A DNA stretch of 64,000 nucleotides from Bactericera cockerelli (GCA_024516035.1 CM044964.1:13711597-13775596), one strand, 5' to 3'; shown: positions 32,690 to 43,737, counted from the stretch's first letter. Notes: generated by a model not told the origin, from the letters alone. Numbers and translations are program-made.

Positions 32690-32930
32690 CCTGGTAGTCA
32701 GAGGTGGCAGTTCCGGCTCTGAGACAAAGGCCTGATTCGAATCCTTGGGTGGGAGAAAAAGAAAATATTGTGTGCCTTAGTGTTGAAAAAATGGAACATT
32801 GCTATCAATTTTTTTTAAAAAAAATTGTCGAATACTTATTAGAGAAGTCCAGCCCCAAAACATTTTTAGTAAATGGGATAGCACAGTGGTCTTTGAGACA
32901 TACCGGGAAGTAGGGGTTCGATTCGAGGTT
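32690..32930 (+). repeat. Two tRNA-like fragments
   Basis: At 32698-32750, GGTGGCAGTTCCGGCTCTG is followed by CTGATTCGAATCCTTGGG, a B-box-like element. At 32876-32930, GGGATAGCACAGTGGTCTTT is followed by AGGGGTTCGATTCGAGG. Both have tRNA-like box spacing without acceptor stems. Confidence 0.4.
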
Positions 32931-33037
32931 TCTTTCAAAATTCATAGTCTAGACAGCTTGTAATGTTTCAGAAGAATTTCCAGAAAGCTGATCTATGTCT
33001 AATAGTAAGATTTATTGTATAAAATACATAAATTTCT

Positions 33038-33280
33038 TTCTTATTAAGTTGTCTCAAGAAAAATAAATGAATTCTCGGTAAATCAGGTTACTACTAGACG
33101 ATTTATAGCTTAAAACATGCTACTTATTAAGTTGTCCCAAGGAAAATCAATAAAAATTCGATTACAATTGAACGAAATCCCGGAGATCCTTTGTAGTACG
33201 TGTCGATTCCACAGGAGTTGTCATCGCACACCAAGGAGAATATCCGACGAACGACGGGTTCGATTCTTGTGGGTGGTAAA
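33038..33280 (+). repeat. Degenerate direct repeat and tRNA-like box
   Basis: CTTATTAAGTTGTCTCAAGA at 33041 and CTTATTAAGTTGTCCCAAGG at 33122 are diverged copies ~81 bp apart. At 33200-33280 a B-box-like GACGGGTTCGATTCTTG sits in a tRNA-like fragment. Confidence 0.45.
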
Positions 33281-33299
33281 TAATCTCCCACGTCGATTA

Positions 33300-34160
33300 C
33301 AGGATGATCCACAGTCTCCATTTGGGAAAAGAAATAACTATTTATAATCACCTGGAAGATGCACTGGTTCTTCGATGTATTATCCCAATAAATCTATCGA
33401 TAGGTGATAAACCATTTTATTCAAATTCACGGTGGTACGAATTCCAGGTCTGTCCTGTGTCCTCTTTGTCTCCTTCTTTTGTCCTGCCTTGGCGCCGGAT
33501 GAGATTATGAGGAATATCCTTTCAACTGAAGACTTACCTGGATCTAAATAACCAAACAGGCTTACCTAGTATCCTTTGAGAAGAGACAGGAATTCGTATC
33601 AAAGAAGAAGCGAATGAGATGACAGAGAATGGACCTTATTTTTCATTATATGTTTTCTTGAAATGGAAAAAAAAAAAAAAAAAAAAATGGGGCTTCATTA
33701 TAATTAAGGCATTGGGTCTTTCACTGTGTTTATTTTTTCTTCCGAAAAATGGGATTATCTTAATTGACAAAATTGACACTTTCAATATGATTTTCATTCA
33801 TTTCCATTCCATTAGTGTTTCGGAGAAATGGTGCTGCAAAGAGATCACCGATAGGTTTCATGATTCTAAATATTTTGATGGTTTTTTCCGACAGGTTTCT
33901 ATTTTCAATTAAAAATGCTCTTTTTATACTGCCGGCGCGCGGCGTAGAACTAAAGAGTCTTTTTGGTATTAGTTTAAACTCTCATTTACTGGTTCTATAT
34001 TATATTTATTGGTTTTCTTTTGGTACCACTAACTTTTCAAAAATGTAAATAAAGAAAATATGATTCTTAGATAAATTGAACTCTTACAATGTCTAACTTT
34101 GTGTTATTTGTGTTTTTGATTCCAGGTATGTACTCAATGACATTATGCATCACAGATTTT
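33300..34160. other. Unrecognised AT-rich sequence with poly-A run
   Basis: Contains A21 at 33667-33687. No gene recognised. A recursive-splice-like site lies at 34125. Confidence 0.4.
34091..34131 (+). promoter_or_regulatory. Recursive-splice-site-like motif
   Basis: GTCTAAC (branch-point-like, 34091-34097), then a T-rich tract, then GATTCCAG directly followed by GTATGT. A 3' splice site abutting a 5' splice site is the layout of a recursive (ratcheting) site in long introns. Could be chance. Confidence 0.3.
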
Positions 34161-34164
34161 AGAC

Positions 34165-34300
34165 GCGTGCTATGTAAGTATGGATAACGGACCTCAGATT
34201 TCTAAGTTAAGAGCATAATTGTTCCTACCATGCTGGGAATCGAACCCAGGTCACCTTGCGTGGAAGCCTAGTGCGCTACACCATTCGGCCACGGTGACAT
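34165..34300 (-). mobile_element. SINE-D copy (tRNA-like head)
   Basis: Minus strand: GTCACCGTGGCCGAATGGTG, TAGCGCACTAGGCTTCCACG, then B box CTGGGTTCGATTCCCAG. Close to the head at 7463. Downstream similarity (GCTCTTAACTT...GAGGTCCGTTAT) also parallels that copy. Confidence 0.7.
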
Positions 34301-34329
34301 CACAATTATTATTTACATTGTTTCTAGTT

Positions 34330-34440
34330 TTCATTTCTTATGAAAACACGATAATGTGAGAGAGAGAGAGAGAGAGAGAGGCCGCTAGAATGCCGAAAGT
34401 AAGGGAAGATTTGCATGTTTGTATTTTAATGTATCTATGT
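34330..34440 (+). repeat. Duplicated segment, copy 1, with (GA)n
   Basis: CATTTCTTATGAAAACACGA, then TAATGTGAG and a (GA)~11 run to GCCGCT, then ATGCCGAAAGTAAGGGAAGA and TTTGCATGTTTGTATTTTAA. The same blocks recur at 34711-34748 and 35049-35092. Confidence 0.75.
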
Positions 34441-34710
34441 TTAGTAATCATTGCTATATAATTGCTATAAAATATTATTCAGTATGTTATGTCCATCAGC
34501 AGTATTAGAAAAATCAGCATCGTATCAAACCATCGCTCTGTTAATTTCCGCGCGGGTAATTTCAAGGAGAAGCAGACTCGCCAAATGATGGCTCAGTAAT
34601 TGGACACGCCAGTGAGTCAGCATAAATATGACAGCTTGCTGACTTTATACACTATACATACAGCGTGGGCAGAGTAATATTTCATGACTTATAGGGTGTA
34701 CAAAAAACAG

Positions 34711-35091
34711 CACCATTTCTTATGAAAACACGATAATGAGAGCCGCTGTTCGTTTGTTTCCATAATAATAATAATATCCAGTGGAAGGTAACCACCAGGC
34801 AAGGTTAATGCTTAGAGCATTTTCTACCACCTAACCTTCAGAGTCTTATTATTATGTGGTCACTAACTCAATTTCATGGGGAAAAATTGTGTCACGGTGG
34901 TGGAAGGATGGATGGGGCATTGACCCCTGTGGACGCCCAGAATAAATTTTCAGGGCTCCTTCCATGTCCTGTGTGTCGCGTATTGTGTAATGTTGTTTAT
35001 GTATTCACTAGTTAAATATTTCTTCAAAATTAGAAGAATATTTCTTTAATGCCGACAGAGAGGAAGGGACGATTTGTATGTTTGTAATTTA

Positions 35092-35127
<36 letters not shown>
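34711..35127 (+). repeat. Duplicated segment, copy 2, interrupted; (GT)n
   Basis: CATTTCTTATGAAAACACGA through GAGAGCCGCT at 34711-34748, then ~300 nt of inserted sequence, then ATGCCGACAGAGAGGAAGGG, GATTTGTATGTTTGTAATTT at 35051-35090. Ends in (TG)17 at 35094-35127. Copy 1 lacks the insert. Confidence 0.7.
34760..34975 (-). mobile_element. SINE-B body with an alternative head
   Basis: On the minus strand the 3' half is SINE-B: AAATTGAGTTAGTGACCACA, TAATAATAAGACTCTGAAGG and GCCTGGTGGTTACCTTCCAC. The 5' part is different: GGACATGGAAGGAGCCCTGA, GGGCGTCCACAGGGGTCAAT (B-box-like) and CCTTCCACCACCGTGACAC. The same alternative head occurs at 18785-18855 without the SINE-B body. Confidence 0.65.
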
Positions 35128-35129
<2 letters not shown>

Positions 35130-35476
35130 ATGTAAGCATATATGTGTTTTACTGTTCAATTTTGCTGAATCCCTTAAATCACCTTTTTTCAGCTGAAGGT
35201 ACACCACAGACAAAATAATGAATAAATTTCTTCCAAACCTATAAAAAAAAAAACAAAATTATTCTGAATATCTCCTAATGGGCAAAGTTGCACCATTCCC
35301 CTTATCTCAAAAAGGAATGTTTTATTCACGCTCGGAATGGGTATATTATCTCAAAATACCCAAAGAACCCCCATTCTCGATTTTATATAACCCCGTGTGG
35401 CTTATAAGAGATCCCCTGTATTGTGTAGATACCTATACGCAATTAGACATTATCGTGTATAGTACTAGATACTCTC

Positions 35477-35740
35477 ACCGACCGGCGCGGCGACCTCAGT
35501 ACCTTGATCGATAAGGCGGCGGACTTGTAACCTGGAGGTCGGTGGTTCAAGTCCGGGTTTCAGTGTAGATTTAATAAGGCGAGATTGAGTGATTAACACA
35601 AATAAGATATAACTAACATCTAGTGTTGTGTTTGTTTCTACTGGCATTCCGACCCCATATAGTCAACATCAGGTTAATAAAGCTGAGTTTGAGTAGAAGT
35701 GATATCACGAAAGTGATTAACACAAATTAATATGATAACT
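35477..35740 (+). mobile_element. Long SINE-A copy with core and two tail segments
   Basis: Head with a short duplication (ACCGACCGGCGCGGCGACCT), B box GTGGTTCAAGTCCGGG, first body TTTAATAAGGCGAGATTGAG, core GTTTCTACTGGCATTCCGAC with CAACATCAGGTTAATAAAG, then a second body GAGTTTGAGTAGAAGTGATA and tail TCACGAAAGTGATTAACACA. The body/tail module appears twice around the core. Confidence 0.85.
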
Positions 35741-35744
35741 TTTT

Positions 35745-36350
35745 CAACTGTAGTACTGTATACTCGTACTTGTAGTATACTCTGAGTAGCACATTGTGTA
35801 AGTTTTCTTTCCGTGGAAATTAAAAGTTACTTGGAAAAGCGTGAAATGTTAATGGGAGCTATACAACAGGCGCGTCCAGAGATTATAAAATTATATTTCC
35901 TGAATTGAACTTTGTGCAAATTTTGCATGTACTAAAATTTAAATCAGCATTTAGTTTAGTAGAATGCAGCATCATTAATCCACGTCAATCTAACTGTAAT
36001 AATAATGTGTTTTGATTGAATTTGTTGCTGAATAAAGTTATGAATTTTATGTTAATGTTAAATGGGTATTCATACATTTTCATTACTGATGGCTTATATT
36101 GTAAAGTTTAGATATTTCATGTGTCAGCATTGGACATATTGAGGAGGAGCAAGTTATCAAGAGATTCGAAATGTTTTGCTATGTACAATTGTACATATAC
36201 AATTATACATAATATATATTTTAGTGCGAGGTTCTAATTCATTTTGTAATCAGATGAAGTGTGATGGCTGAATGTTTAGAACATTTGGGCAACGTGTTGC
36301 CGAGATAAATAATTCAATCAGGTCAGATTCATCTATGTTGGATGTGGCGA
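35745..36350. other. Unrecognised AT-rich sequence
   Basis: No gene or repeat recognised. Confidence 0.4.
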
Positions 36351-36352
36351 TG

Positions 36353-36597
36353 TACAGGGTGGTACAATGAGAGGTAGCGTACTGGTCACTGATTCGAGTC
36401 TCGGACATGGTTAGTTTTAGTAAGGCGTGGGTTTGAGTAAATCTCCGAGAATATGCACTACTTACTATGATTGATACAGGGTGGTACATTGAAAGACAGT
36501 GTACTGGTCGCTGCCGCTGGTTTGAGTCTCGGACATGGTTAGTTTTAGTAAGGCGTGGTTTTGAGTAATTCTCTGGAAAAGATGCACTATGATTGAT
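36353..36597 (+). repeat. Tandem dimer of a SINE-like unit (~122 bp)
   Basis: Both units start TACAGGGTGGTACA, contain a tRNA-like GTACTGGTC and B-box-like GAGTCTCGGACATGG, then TTAGTTTTAGTAAGGCGTGG and TTTGAGTAA, and end with ATGCACTA...ATGATTGAT. The GTAAGGCGTGG...TTTGAGTAA part is the SINE-A body, so a different head is joined to that body. The two units are near-identical. Confidence 0.75.
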
Positions 36598-36604
36598 GAA
36601 CCAG

Positions 36605-37085
36605 TACTTTATTTGGATTGTCAGATTTAATCAGACTTTTTAGTCTACGGTTGTGGTCTTTGGTACTGTTTTAGTCACTAATAATAATAGAAAAACAGTT
36701 GGTTATATTTTTTTCCTTTCAGTAAGATAAATGTTCACGCCAGCTGCGTTATTGGGAGTGAAATGAAGAGGGAGGGAAATGTTGCTTTTTAATTAATGGG
36801 GTTGACAAACTTCACATACTAAACTTTCTCTTGCACCTATTACAGTGGAAGATACAGAGATGGAGAGATGTTACAAAAAACACAATTCAACATTAAAAAC
36901 TCATACGTGTTGAAACACTTTACTATATTTGTGGAATGCTACCGAATCCCCCCCTCCCCCTCATAAACTGTACAGTCAGTGGCTCTCCCTCCTCCCTCCC
37001 TCCCCTCTCTACAATTTCACACAAAAGTTAATTAGTGTGTGTGCTTTTTGTAAGCCTTTGTTACACAGCATTGTTAAATAACAGA
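36605..37085. other. Unrecognised AT-rich sequence
   Basis: Short C/T-rich stretch at 36945-37010. No gene seen. Confidence 0.4.
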
Positions 37086-37719
37086 GCAATAAATTCTTCT
37101 TTTTGTTGTTCTCCTCCTCCCCACCCGCTTCTACTCCCTCTCCTCCTCTCTTTCCTTCTCTTCTCTCTTAATTCTCCCCTCCCGCTTACACAACCTCTCT
37201 TCTCTTCCTTCTCCCCTCTGCTTCTACTCCCTAGCTCATTTGTTTCAATTCTCTTTCTCTTCTACCTCTGCCTTTTCCTCTTTCACTTCTCCTCCCCTCA
37301 CTCTCACTCTCTCTTCCTCTTTTCTTTCTTCTCCGATTTTCCTCTTCCTCCTCCTTCTCCCCTCCCTTACCCTCATTTCCTATTCTTTTCTCCTCCTTCT
37401 TTTCTTCTTCCTTCTCCCATCCCACTTCTACTCCCTCATTCACTCTTTTCTCCTCTCGTTCACCTCTTCTTATCCCCTCCTCTACTCTCCTTTTACTCCT
37501 CCTCCCTCCGACTTGTACTCCCCCACCCTCTTCCGCTTCTCTTACTTTTCTCTGCCTTTTCTCCTCCTTCCATTTCACACCTTCCCTCCTCTTGTTAATT
37601 CCCCTCTCCGCTTTCCTCTTGTTCTCCTCCTTCCCTTCTCTTATTCTTCTTTTTCTTCTCCTTCTCCCACTTCCCCTCCTTCTCTCTCCCATTTCTATAT
37701 CTCTCTCCCCCTCTCCTCT

Positions 37720-37799
<80 letters not shown>

Positions 37800-37800
37800 T
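37086..37800 (+). repeat. Pyrimidine tract ending in (CT)37
   Basis: About 640 nt of CTCC/TTCT sequence with a pure (CT) run at 37723-37796. Open frames of 187-209 codons on both strands are artefacts. Confidence 0.95.
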
Positions 37801-38208
37801 CCCCCCTGCGGTGGACAGTGGCGGCAGGTAGAACATTAATTTGACCACGAGAGAAATCATTCTACTTTATCGTTTTCCCGCGCCAACAAATTTTGTTTAC
37901 CAGTTATCCTTTGTGGCAAATACAGAACAGCCCACTGGGATTCAATTGTGGTCAATTGATTGGTAAATATTATTGGGGTTGGAAATGAATCGGTACATGC
38001 AAAACGACATCAATCACATTTTTTTGGAAAATGGGGTTTTCATAGATTTTGGATCTCGGAAGGTAAACGCACAATTTTATATCAAAACCAAATCATTCTG
38101 CTACTCCCTTCCTATATAAACACGTTTCTATAATTTTCGTTCCATGCAAGAACGACATAGATCGGGATTGATGCGGTTCTTGCATGTAATCTGTAGAATT
38201 GGTGTATC
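37801..38208. other. Unrecognised sequence with a small inverted repeat
   Basis: TTCCATGCAAGAACGACA and GGTTCTTGCATG (38140-38187) form a short imperfect hairpin. No gene. Confidence 0.4.
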
Positions 38209-38717
38209 CTGTCTGTGTGTGTGTGAACAGGATATCTCAAGAACGGTAAGAGCTAGAGACTTGAAATTTGATATGAAAATCAATTTTATACACCAAACGT
38301 ACACAAAACTTTTGGTTGAAATTGGCCGCAAAATGCGGCCGCAGGGCCGCAAATATTGCCCGCAAGCGCCGCTTCTATGAATTGATTAAAGATACAAAAA
38401 AGTTAGAGAACAACATTTTCTTAGATTAAAAAAAATAATAGGGGTCTCTTCATATCATTTTTTTGATATCTTGAACTTTTTGGACCTCGGCCCAAATTTA
38501 CCGGTATCTTGGGGGGGACCCGCTTTGACTAACTTTTTTTTAACTTTTTTATTATTCATCCTAGATGGGGATTGTGACATATCAAATCCAATGATTTTGA
38601 GGTGCTGATTACGAATTTGGCATTGATTTGCAGCTGTTACCGTTGAGTCACGAGTGCCGGAGTTCAACTTCTTTTCGGGGATAAGGAAAGTCGTGTGATG
38701 TTTACACCAGATTTCTT
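38209..38717 (+). mobile_element. Large interspersed repeat, 5'-truncated copy
   Basis: Colinear with 63290-63776 over ~510 nt: GAACAGGATATCTCAAGAAC, GCGGCCGCAGGGCCGC, AGAGAACAACATTTTCTTAG, TTTACCGGTATCTTGGGG, and GATAAGGAAAGTCGTGTGAT with GTTTACACCAGAT at the 3' end. The 5' third seen in the other copy is missing. Superfamily not assigned; no coding capacity. Confidence 0.85.
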
Positions 38718-38987
38718 TTTATACATATAATTTTTATGATTCATATTTTTTTGTTTTTGTTTGAAATAACAATAAAATTCGAAGTGTACGTGTGTTATTA
38801 TTTATAATATTTTCGATATGTGCAAAAACAGCATCATTCCACGACCTTTGAACGGCTATTTATTTGAAATGGCACTACATATCTGACCAAAAATTATATA
38901 GAATGGTTTCTTTTGGTAAGTCCTTACGATTACATATTTTTTCTTTTTTTTCTTATGGACAAAAAATGAATGGGAAAGTTTTTTTTG

Positions 38988-39225
38988 ATAACCTTATATG
39001 AAAAGTGATAAAAAGATACTGAAAAATACATATGTATTGTAATTGTAAGTTTGTATTATTAGTAAGAGTAGGTAAGTTGTAAGTACAGGTATAAATGTAT
39101 GCAGTCATGCACCTTAAATGAAAAGTGATAAAAAGATACTGAATAATACATATATGCACCTTATATGAAAAGTGATAAAAAGATACTGAATAATACATAT
39201 GTATTGTAAGTTTATCTTATTAGAG
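38988..39225 (+). repeat. Three-copy repeat with ACCTTATATGAAAAGTGATA unit
   Basis: CCTTATATGAAAAGTGATAA, AAAGATACTGAATAATACAT at about 38992, 39110 and 39160. Spacing is irregular (~118 and ~49). Confidence 0.85.
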
Positions 39226-39354
39226 TAAGTTTGATATTTCGTGTTATGAAATTTACCTAAATAAACTAAATATGAATGTTTGAGTAAGTAACTTTGGCAT
39301 TTCTATTTGTACTAGAGCTTTCCTGATTTCGACATAACGTGAGAACTTTGTATA

Positions 39355-39796
39355 CAGGGTGGTCCAAAAAGTTTGCACCAAAATGATAGGGGTAATAAAA
39401 GAGACCATTTCCAACAAAAATATTCCCGGACATTTTCCTTAATTTTTTGTAGTTTTCAAAATGGCGGCCAAAACGTGTGTTTTCAAATATTCCAACATTG
39501 GTTTGGCTTTTGATTTTTTTAATTTTTTCTGTACCACCTAGAATAAAACGAATTGCATTTTTGAATTGAAAATAAAATTTTAATGAAAATAAGTTAAATT
39601 AACCCGTTCAATGTTTTAATGATCATGCTCATTTAGGCTGTCAAGGTTCTGAACGCACATATTTGAAAAACACACGTTTTGGCCGCCATTTTGAAAACGA
39701 CAAAAAATAAAGTAAAATGTCCGGGAATATTTTTGTTGGAAATGGTCTCTTTTATTACCCCTATCATTTTGGTTGCAAACTTTTTGGACCACCCTG
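39355..39796. mobile_element. Mariner-type MITE, 442 bp, TA target duplication
   Basis: Ends CAGGGTGGTCCAAAAAGTTT and the inverse GGACCACCCTG, flanked by TA (39353-39354, 39797-39798). Inverted arms run 39355-39490 and 39659-39796 (~136 bp). A 168-bp AT-rich centre separates them. Termini resemble those of the 3.9-kb element at 16224, but the rest of the arms does not. Confidence 0.9.
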
Positions 39797-39839
39797 TATA
39801 TTACCATTATTCTTCATGTGTATATCTCTTTTTATTTTC

Positions 39840-39937
39840 CATGTTTTCTCTCCTTTCTCCTTCTCTTTCTCTCTATCTCTCTCTCTCTCTTTCTCTCTCT
39901 CTCTTTCTTTTTCTCTATCTCTTTCTCTTTTTCTCTA

Positions 39938-40009
<72 letters not shown>

Positions 40010-40013
40010 CATT
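39840..40013 (+). repeat. (CT)n/(TTTC)n tract
   Basis: Interrupted CT repeats, with a purer run at 39945-39995. Confidence 0.9.
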
Positions 40014-40255
40014 GTCTGTGTTATGTAATTGTATCTAATCCATAGAATGTATAATCTATGTATTTGGAAAATTCATCCTGAGGGGATGTAAAGTAACACA
40101 CACGTGCAGGAAAGAGTGTGTCTGTATGAGTGTGTGCACTGGTGAGTGAGATGAATAGAGAGTAGATTGAATGGTTACAAAAAATACGATCTCATGCTTT
40201 TTAAAAACAACATGGAGCTAGCAATGGAAAGGTTTCTCCCCCTCCTTGTATATCT

Positions 40256-40323
40256 TTTTCTCTCTCACTCTCTCACTCATTCACTTAATACACGACCCTA
40301 TACACACACTCTCTCTCTCTGTA

Positions 40324-40352
<29 letters not shown>
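40256..40352 (+). repeat. (CT)n microsatellite
   Basis: Two CT runs (40257-40275; 40309-40351). Confidence 0.85.
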
Positions 40353-40354
<2 letters not shown>

Positions 40355-40359
40355 AATAT

Positions 40360-41070
40360 AAAACTTTTTTAAATGAATAACATTTAAAATAACATTCATA
40401 CATTTGTACCCACTATATCCTATACATTGGAAAAAGAAAGTTATGTCGGAAGCCACTACATGTGAGTTATGAAATATTGCAGAGAGAAGAGAGGGGAGTA
40501 AAAAGTTCTGCCGTGATTTTTTAATTAATTTCCCTCTGAAACCCAGGGGAGAAAAAGTAAGGCTGCAATTAGGACAGAGGGAAAAAGTATTTTGTTGTTG
40601 CAATTGATAATATCATTCAACTGTAGTAGGTACCTACCATACACTAATATAATTTATTATTATCTAATTATTGATATAAATATGTATAATGGAAACATGT
40701 CCACTTAAGAGTACTATACTGCATAATTATGCAGTAATTTCTACTTCGTTGTAATGTATCATCCATTACGATTTCTCATTATTCTATTTTTTACAGCCAT
40801 TTAACACACGGAGTTCATGTAAATCTTTATACTTACCTATATTCGTACATGTTTAAAATTTCAACCTTGTTCATAGACAAGACAGCTTCACATGCATTTA
40901 TCCACATACACCAAGTTCTTCTTCTAACTTATAACTTATAACCTTTCGGAAAGAAAACTTTGGGGAAATACTTTCAGATAAAATACAAACAGACTTTACA
41001 TTCAGCAAATTGGATTGGAAGAAAAATTGGATGAAATTTTAAATTTCCCTCTTTTCTACTCTTCCCTCTA
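40360..41070. other. Unrecognised AT-rich sequence
   Basis: No gene or repeat recognised. Confidence 0.4.
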
Positions 41071-41074
41071 TATG

Positions 41075-41480
41075 ATATGACCTCTCTGTCTTCTTCTCTT
41101 TGTTTATTCCTACTTCTCCTTTCTCCCTCGATAGCTCTTTCTCCCGTCTTTCCCTCTCTTTTTTTTCATATTCTCCTTTCCCATATTAACTCCATCTCTC
41201 TCCTTTTCCTCTTCTCCATATCTCCCCTTGTCTCCCTCTTTTGTCGGATCTCTCTTTATCCCTACCTCCACCTTTCTCTCCTTCTCCTTTCCTCTTTCCC
41301 TCCTCCCTTTTCCATCTTCTGCGTATCCCCTATTTTCCCTCTTTTTTCATTTCTCTCTCTATCACTAAACCTTTCTGCTACAGCTAAATGCTCCTTCCTC
41401 CTCTCTGTTCTTCCCCTTTCCATTCTCCTCTCTCTCTCTCTTTCTGTCTCTCCATTCTCTCTCTTCCTCCCTCCATATCT
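41075..41480 (+). repeat. Pyrimidine-rich tract
   Basis: Degenerate CTCC/TCTT sequence. The 136-codon open frame (Ser/Leu/Pro/Phe) is an artefact. Confidence 0.85.
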
Positions 41481-42219
41481 CCATTAACATCCAATTTCAG
41501 CAAACGCACTTCTTATTCCTTAGAAAGCCATACCTCTTCCCCCGCGCGAGCAGGAAACAGAAGTATTACTTTGCAGCGATGACAATCGTCCCCCAGTCAG
41601 TACTCGATTCTCCCCTGAGGTCAAAAGGGAAGAAATCGTTCGAAGGGAATTATTGGGGTGAATGGCCTTTTTTCCCCCCCCCGAGGTAAAGGAAAGATAA
41701 CGAACACGATAATCCTATTTACCCCCAGAAAAATTTCCTCGTTACGTATTTTTGTCTTGTGTTTTCTCGACTTTCATGTTGCTTTCGACCTTTTTGACTT
41801 TCATCTTGAAATATTCCCGAAATATAGGTACAGGAGCAGCAGAACAGAAAATAAAGCGAAAAAATGTCGACTTCTGACAAATGATTGTTGCAAAACGACT
41901 GAGGAATCATGAGAACATACAGTAAATTATGTTTAACTTTTCCATTTATAAATATACATATCTGATTGGACTTTCTCCTTTTCAAATTCCAATTATTTGA
42001 TGAGGAGTAGATTCGAAAATATATTTATTTTTCTGTTCTTCTTTCCTTCAATCATCTACTTTCCTTTCATCATCCCCACTCGCACTTTCACTTCTTCATA
42101 TCCATCTTTTTTCACACAAAAAATTGTTTCTGAATTATTCTTCATACTCGTTTTTTACCTCTTGTTCCTTTTTCAAATCATATTATCTGAAGTCTTCTTC
42201 ATATTTTACCATGTCTTTG

Positions 42220-42302
42220 TCTTCATCATCATCATCATCATCATTATCATCACCACCATTATCATCATCATCATCACCATTATCATCATCATCACCATCA
42301 AC
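42220..42302 (+). repeat. (ATC/ATT)n trinucleotide tract
   Basis: CATCATCATCATCATCATTA-type repeats with CACC interruptions. Gives poly-Ser or poly-Ile in open frames. Confidence 0.9.
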
Positions 42303-43735
42303 TTGCTCTTGTTCTCGCACACGGAATCATCACAAATGTTACATATCAGTAGACGGGCAGATGATGCTCTCGGGATCATTAATGCTCGGAATTTCGGACC
42401 ACCCATTGATTTTGGGTACGCTCAACACCGGAGTTACCTGTCTACAAGGTGTTTCCTTCAATAATAACGCTCAGAGGTAATTCCCCGGCGGACCATGTTA
42501 AGAATATGTACATTGTACACCTTGAATCCAATATGATATGGGGAAATGCCTCCCCTATGAGCGAAGAACTATCCCTGAGATTTCGATTTTATTAAATAAA
42601 ATACGAACTTAAAATGATACTTAATAGTATCTTTATCAGCAGGATATTTGTGATAATTCAACCAAGTTTTATCACTGAAGTATCTCTATTATCACGATAG
42701 ATAGTTATTTTGCTAACTGTTTAGTAAGTTTCAATCAGTCATCACATTTGTTTTGGACCTTATCAAAGAAAAATTTCTTTTTTAATATGCTAGCTTTGAA
42801 AGGAAGCATTTCGGAAATTTGTCCATCCTTTAATGAAATATTCTTAAAATGGTCTCCAAAATCACGCCTTGAAATCTGTCTCAGGTTCACCCTGTATCCT
42901 ATACATAGGTACCCATATAGCCAGAGATAGCTATTTTCTGTATTAGCTCTAATATTCCCTGATGATTTGGATTAGTTCAGGGGCCTTCCTCTATTGTTTC
43001 CTGCACTCCACTACTTCTCCTACAATAATAGCTCTGGAAATGATTCCATTGTTTTGAATCAGACCGTCAGGTTTTAGATTATCCAGAGTTTAATTTATCT
43101 TATATGTATACCTACTAAAACTATACATTAAAGAAATATGTAGCGTATAGCTACGTATAAATATGTACTTAATTATATTTACATCTCTATATTTTTGTAG
43201 GAGAGAAGTTATAACTTCATCATTTTCATCTATGATTTCATCGCTGCTTACTGAAGTAAGAATCATTTTCTTTTGTCCACCTAAAGAATCTGTGGAAAAT
43301 AATTGTCCCTTCCTCTGTGACTGTGAATTTTAAAATCGGACGTACATACTTATGTATAGCAATATTGTCAATCATCCTGAAATGCCCAGCAGGAAAGTTT
43401 TCTGGAAATCCGGGAGCCTTCAACACCGAATGCGACGCGCGACAGTCCAAATGACTTGATTTCAAAGATTGAAATCAGAAACGTTTCTTCCTGATATTAT
43501 TTTAAATATTTTGTATGAGTTACTCAGTTCTTTGAATTTCTTTTATCCTAAACGCACTTTATTATTAACTAAATAAATAAACAATAATTATAATAATTGT
43601 AGACTACCCAACTTATCCGGCCGTAAGAATCAATTATACCTGGATGCTATCCACGGTTTTCAATCCAGCAAAGAAACATCTACGTTGTCGTGTCTACAGG
43701 TTGACGTGTGAAGAGGTCTACAGTCTACACTCAGA
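42303..43735. other. Unrecognised sequence
   Basis: A mariner-end-like GGTTCACCCTGTAT lies at about 42883-42896. Otherwise no gene or repeat seen. Confidence 0.4.
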
Positions 43736-43737
43736 CC

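Noticed and set aside
37035..37860. Open frames of 187-209 codons on both strands
   Set aside because: Ser/Leu/Pro or Arg/Glu strings from a CT tract; no domain.
42124..42480. 118-codon Ser-rich frame
   Set aside because: Poly-Ser is the translation of the (ATC)n tract.
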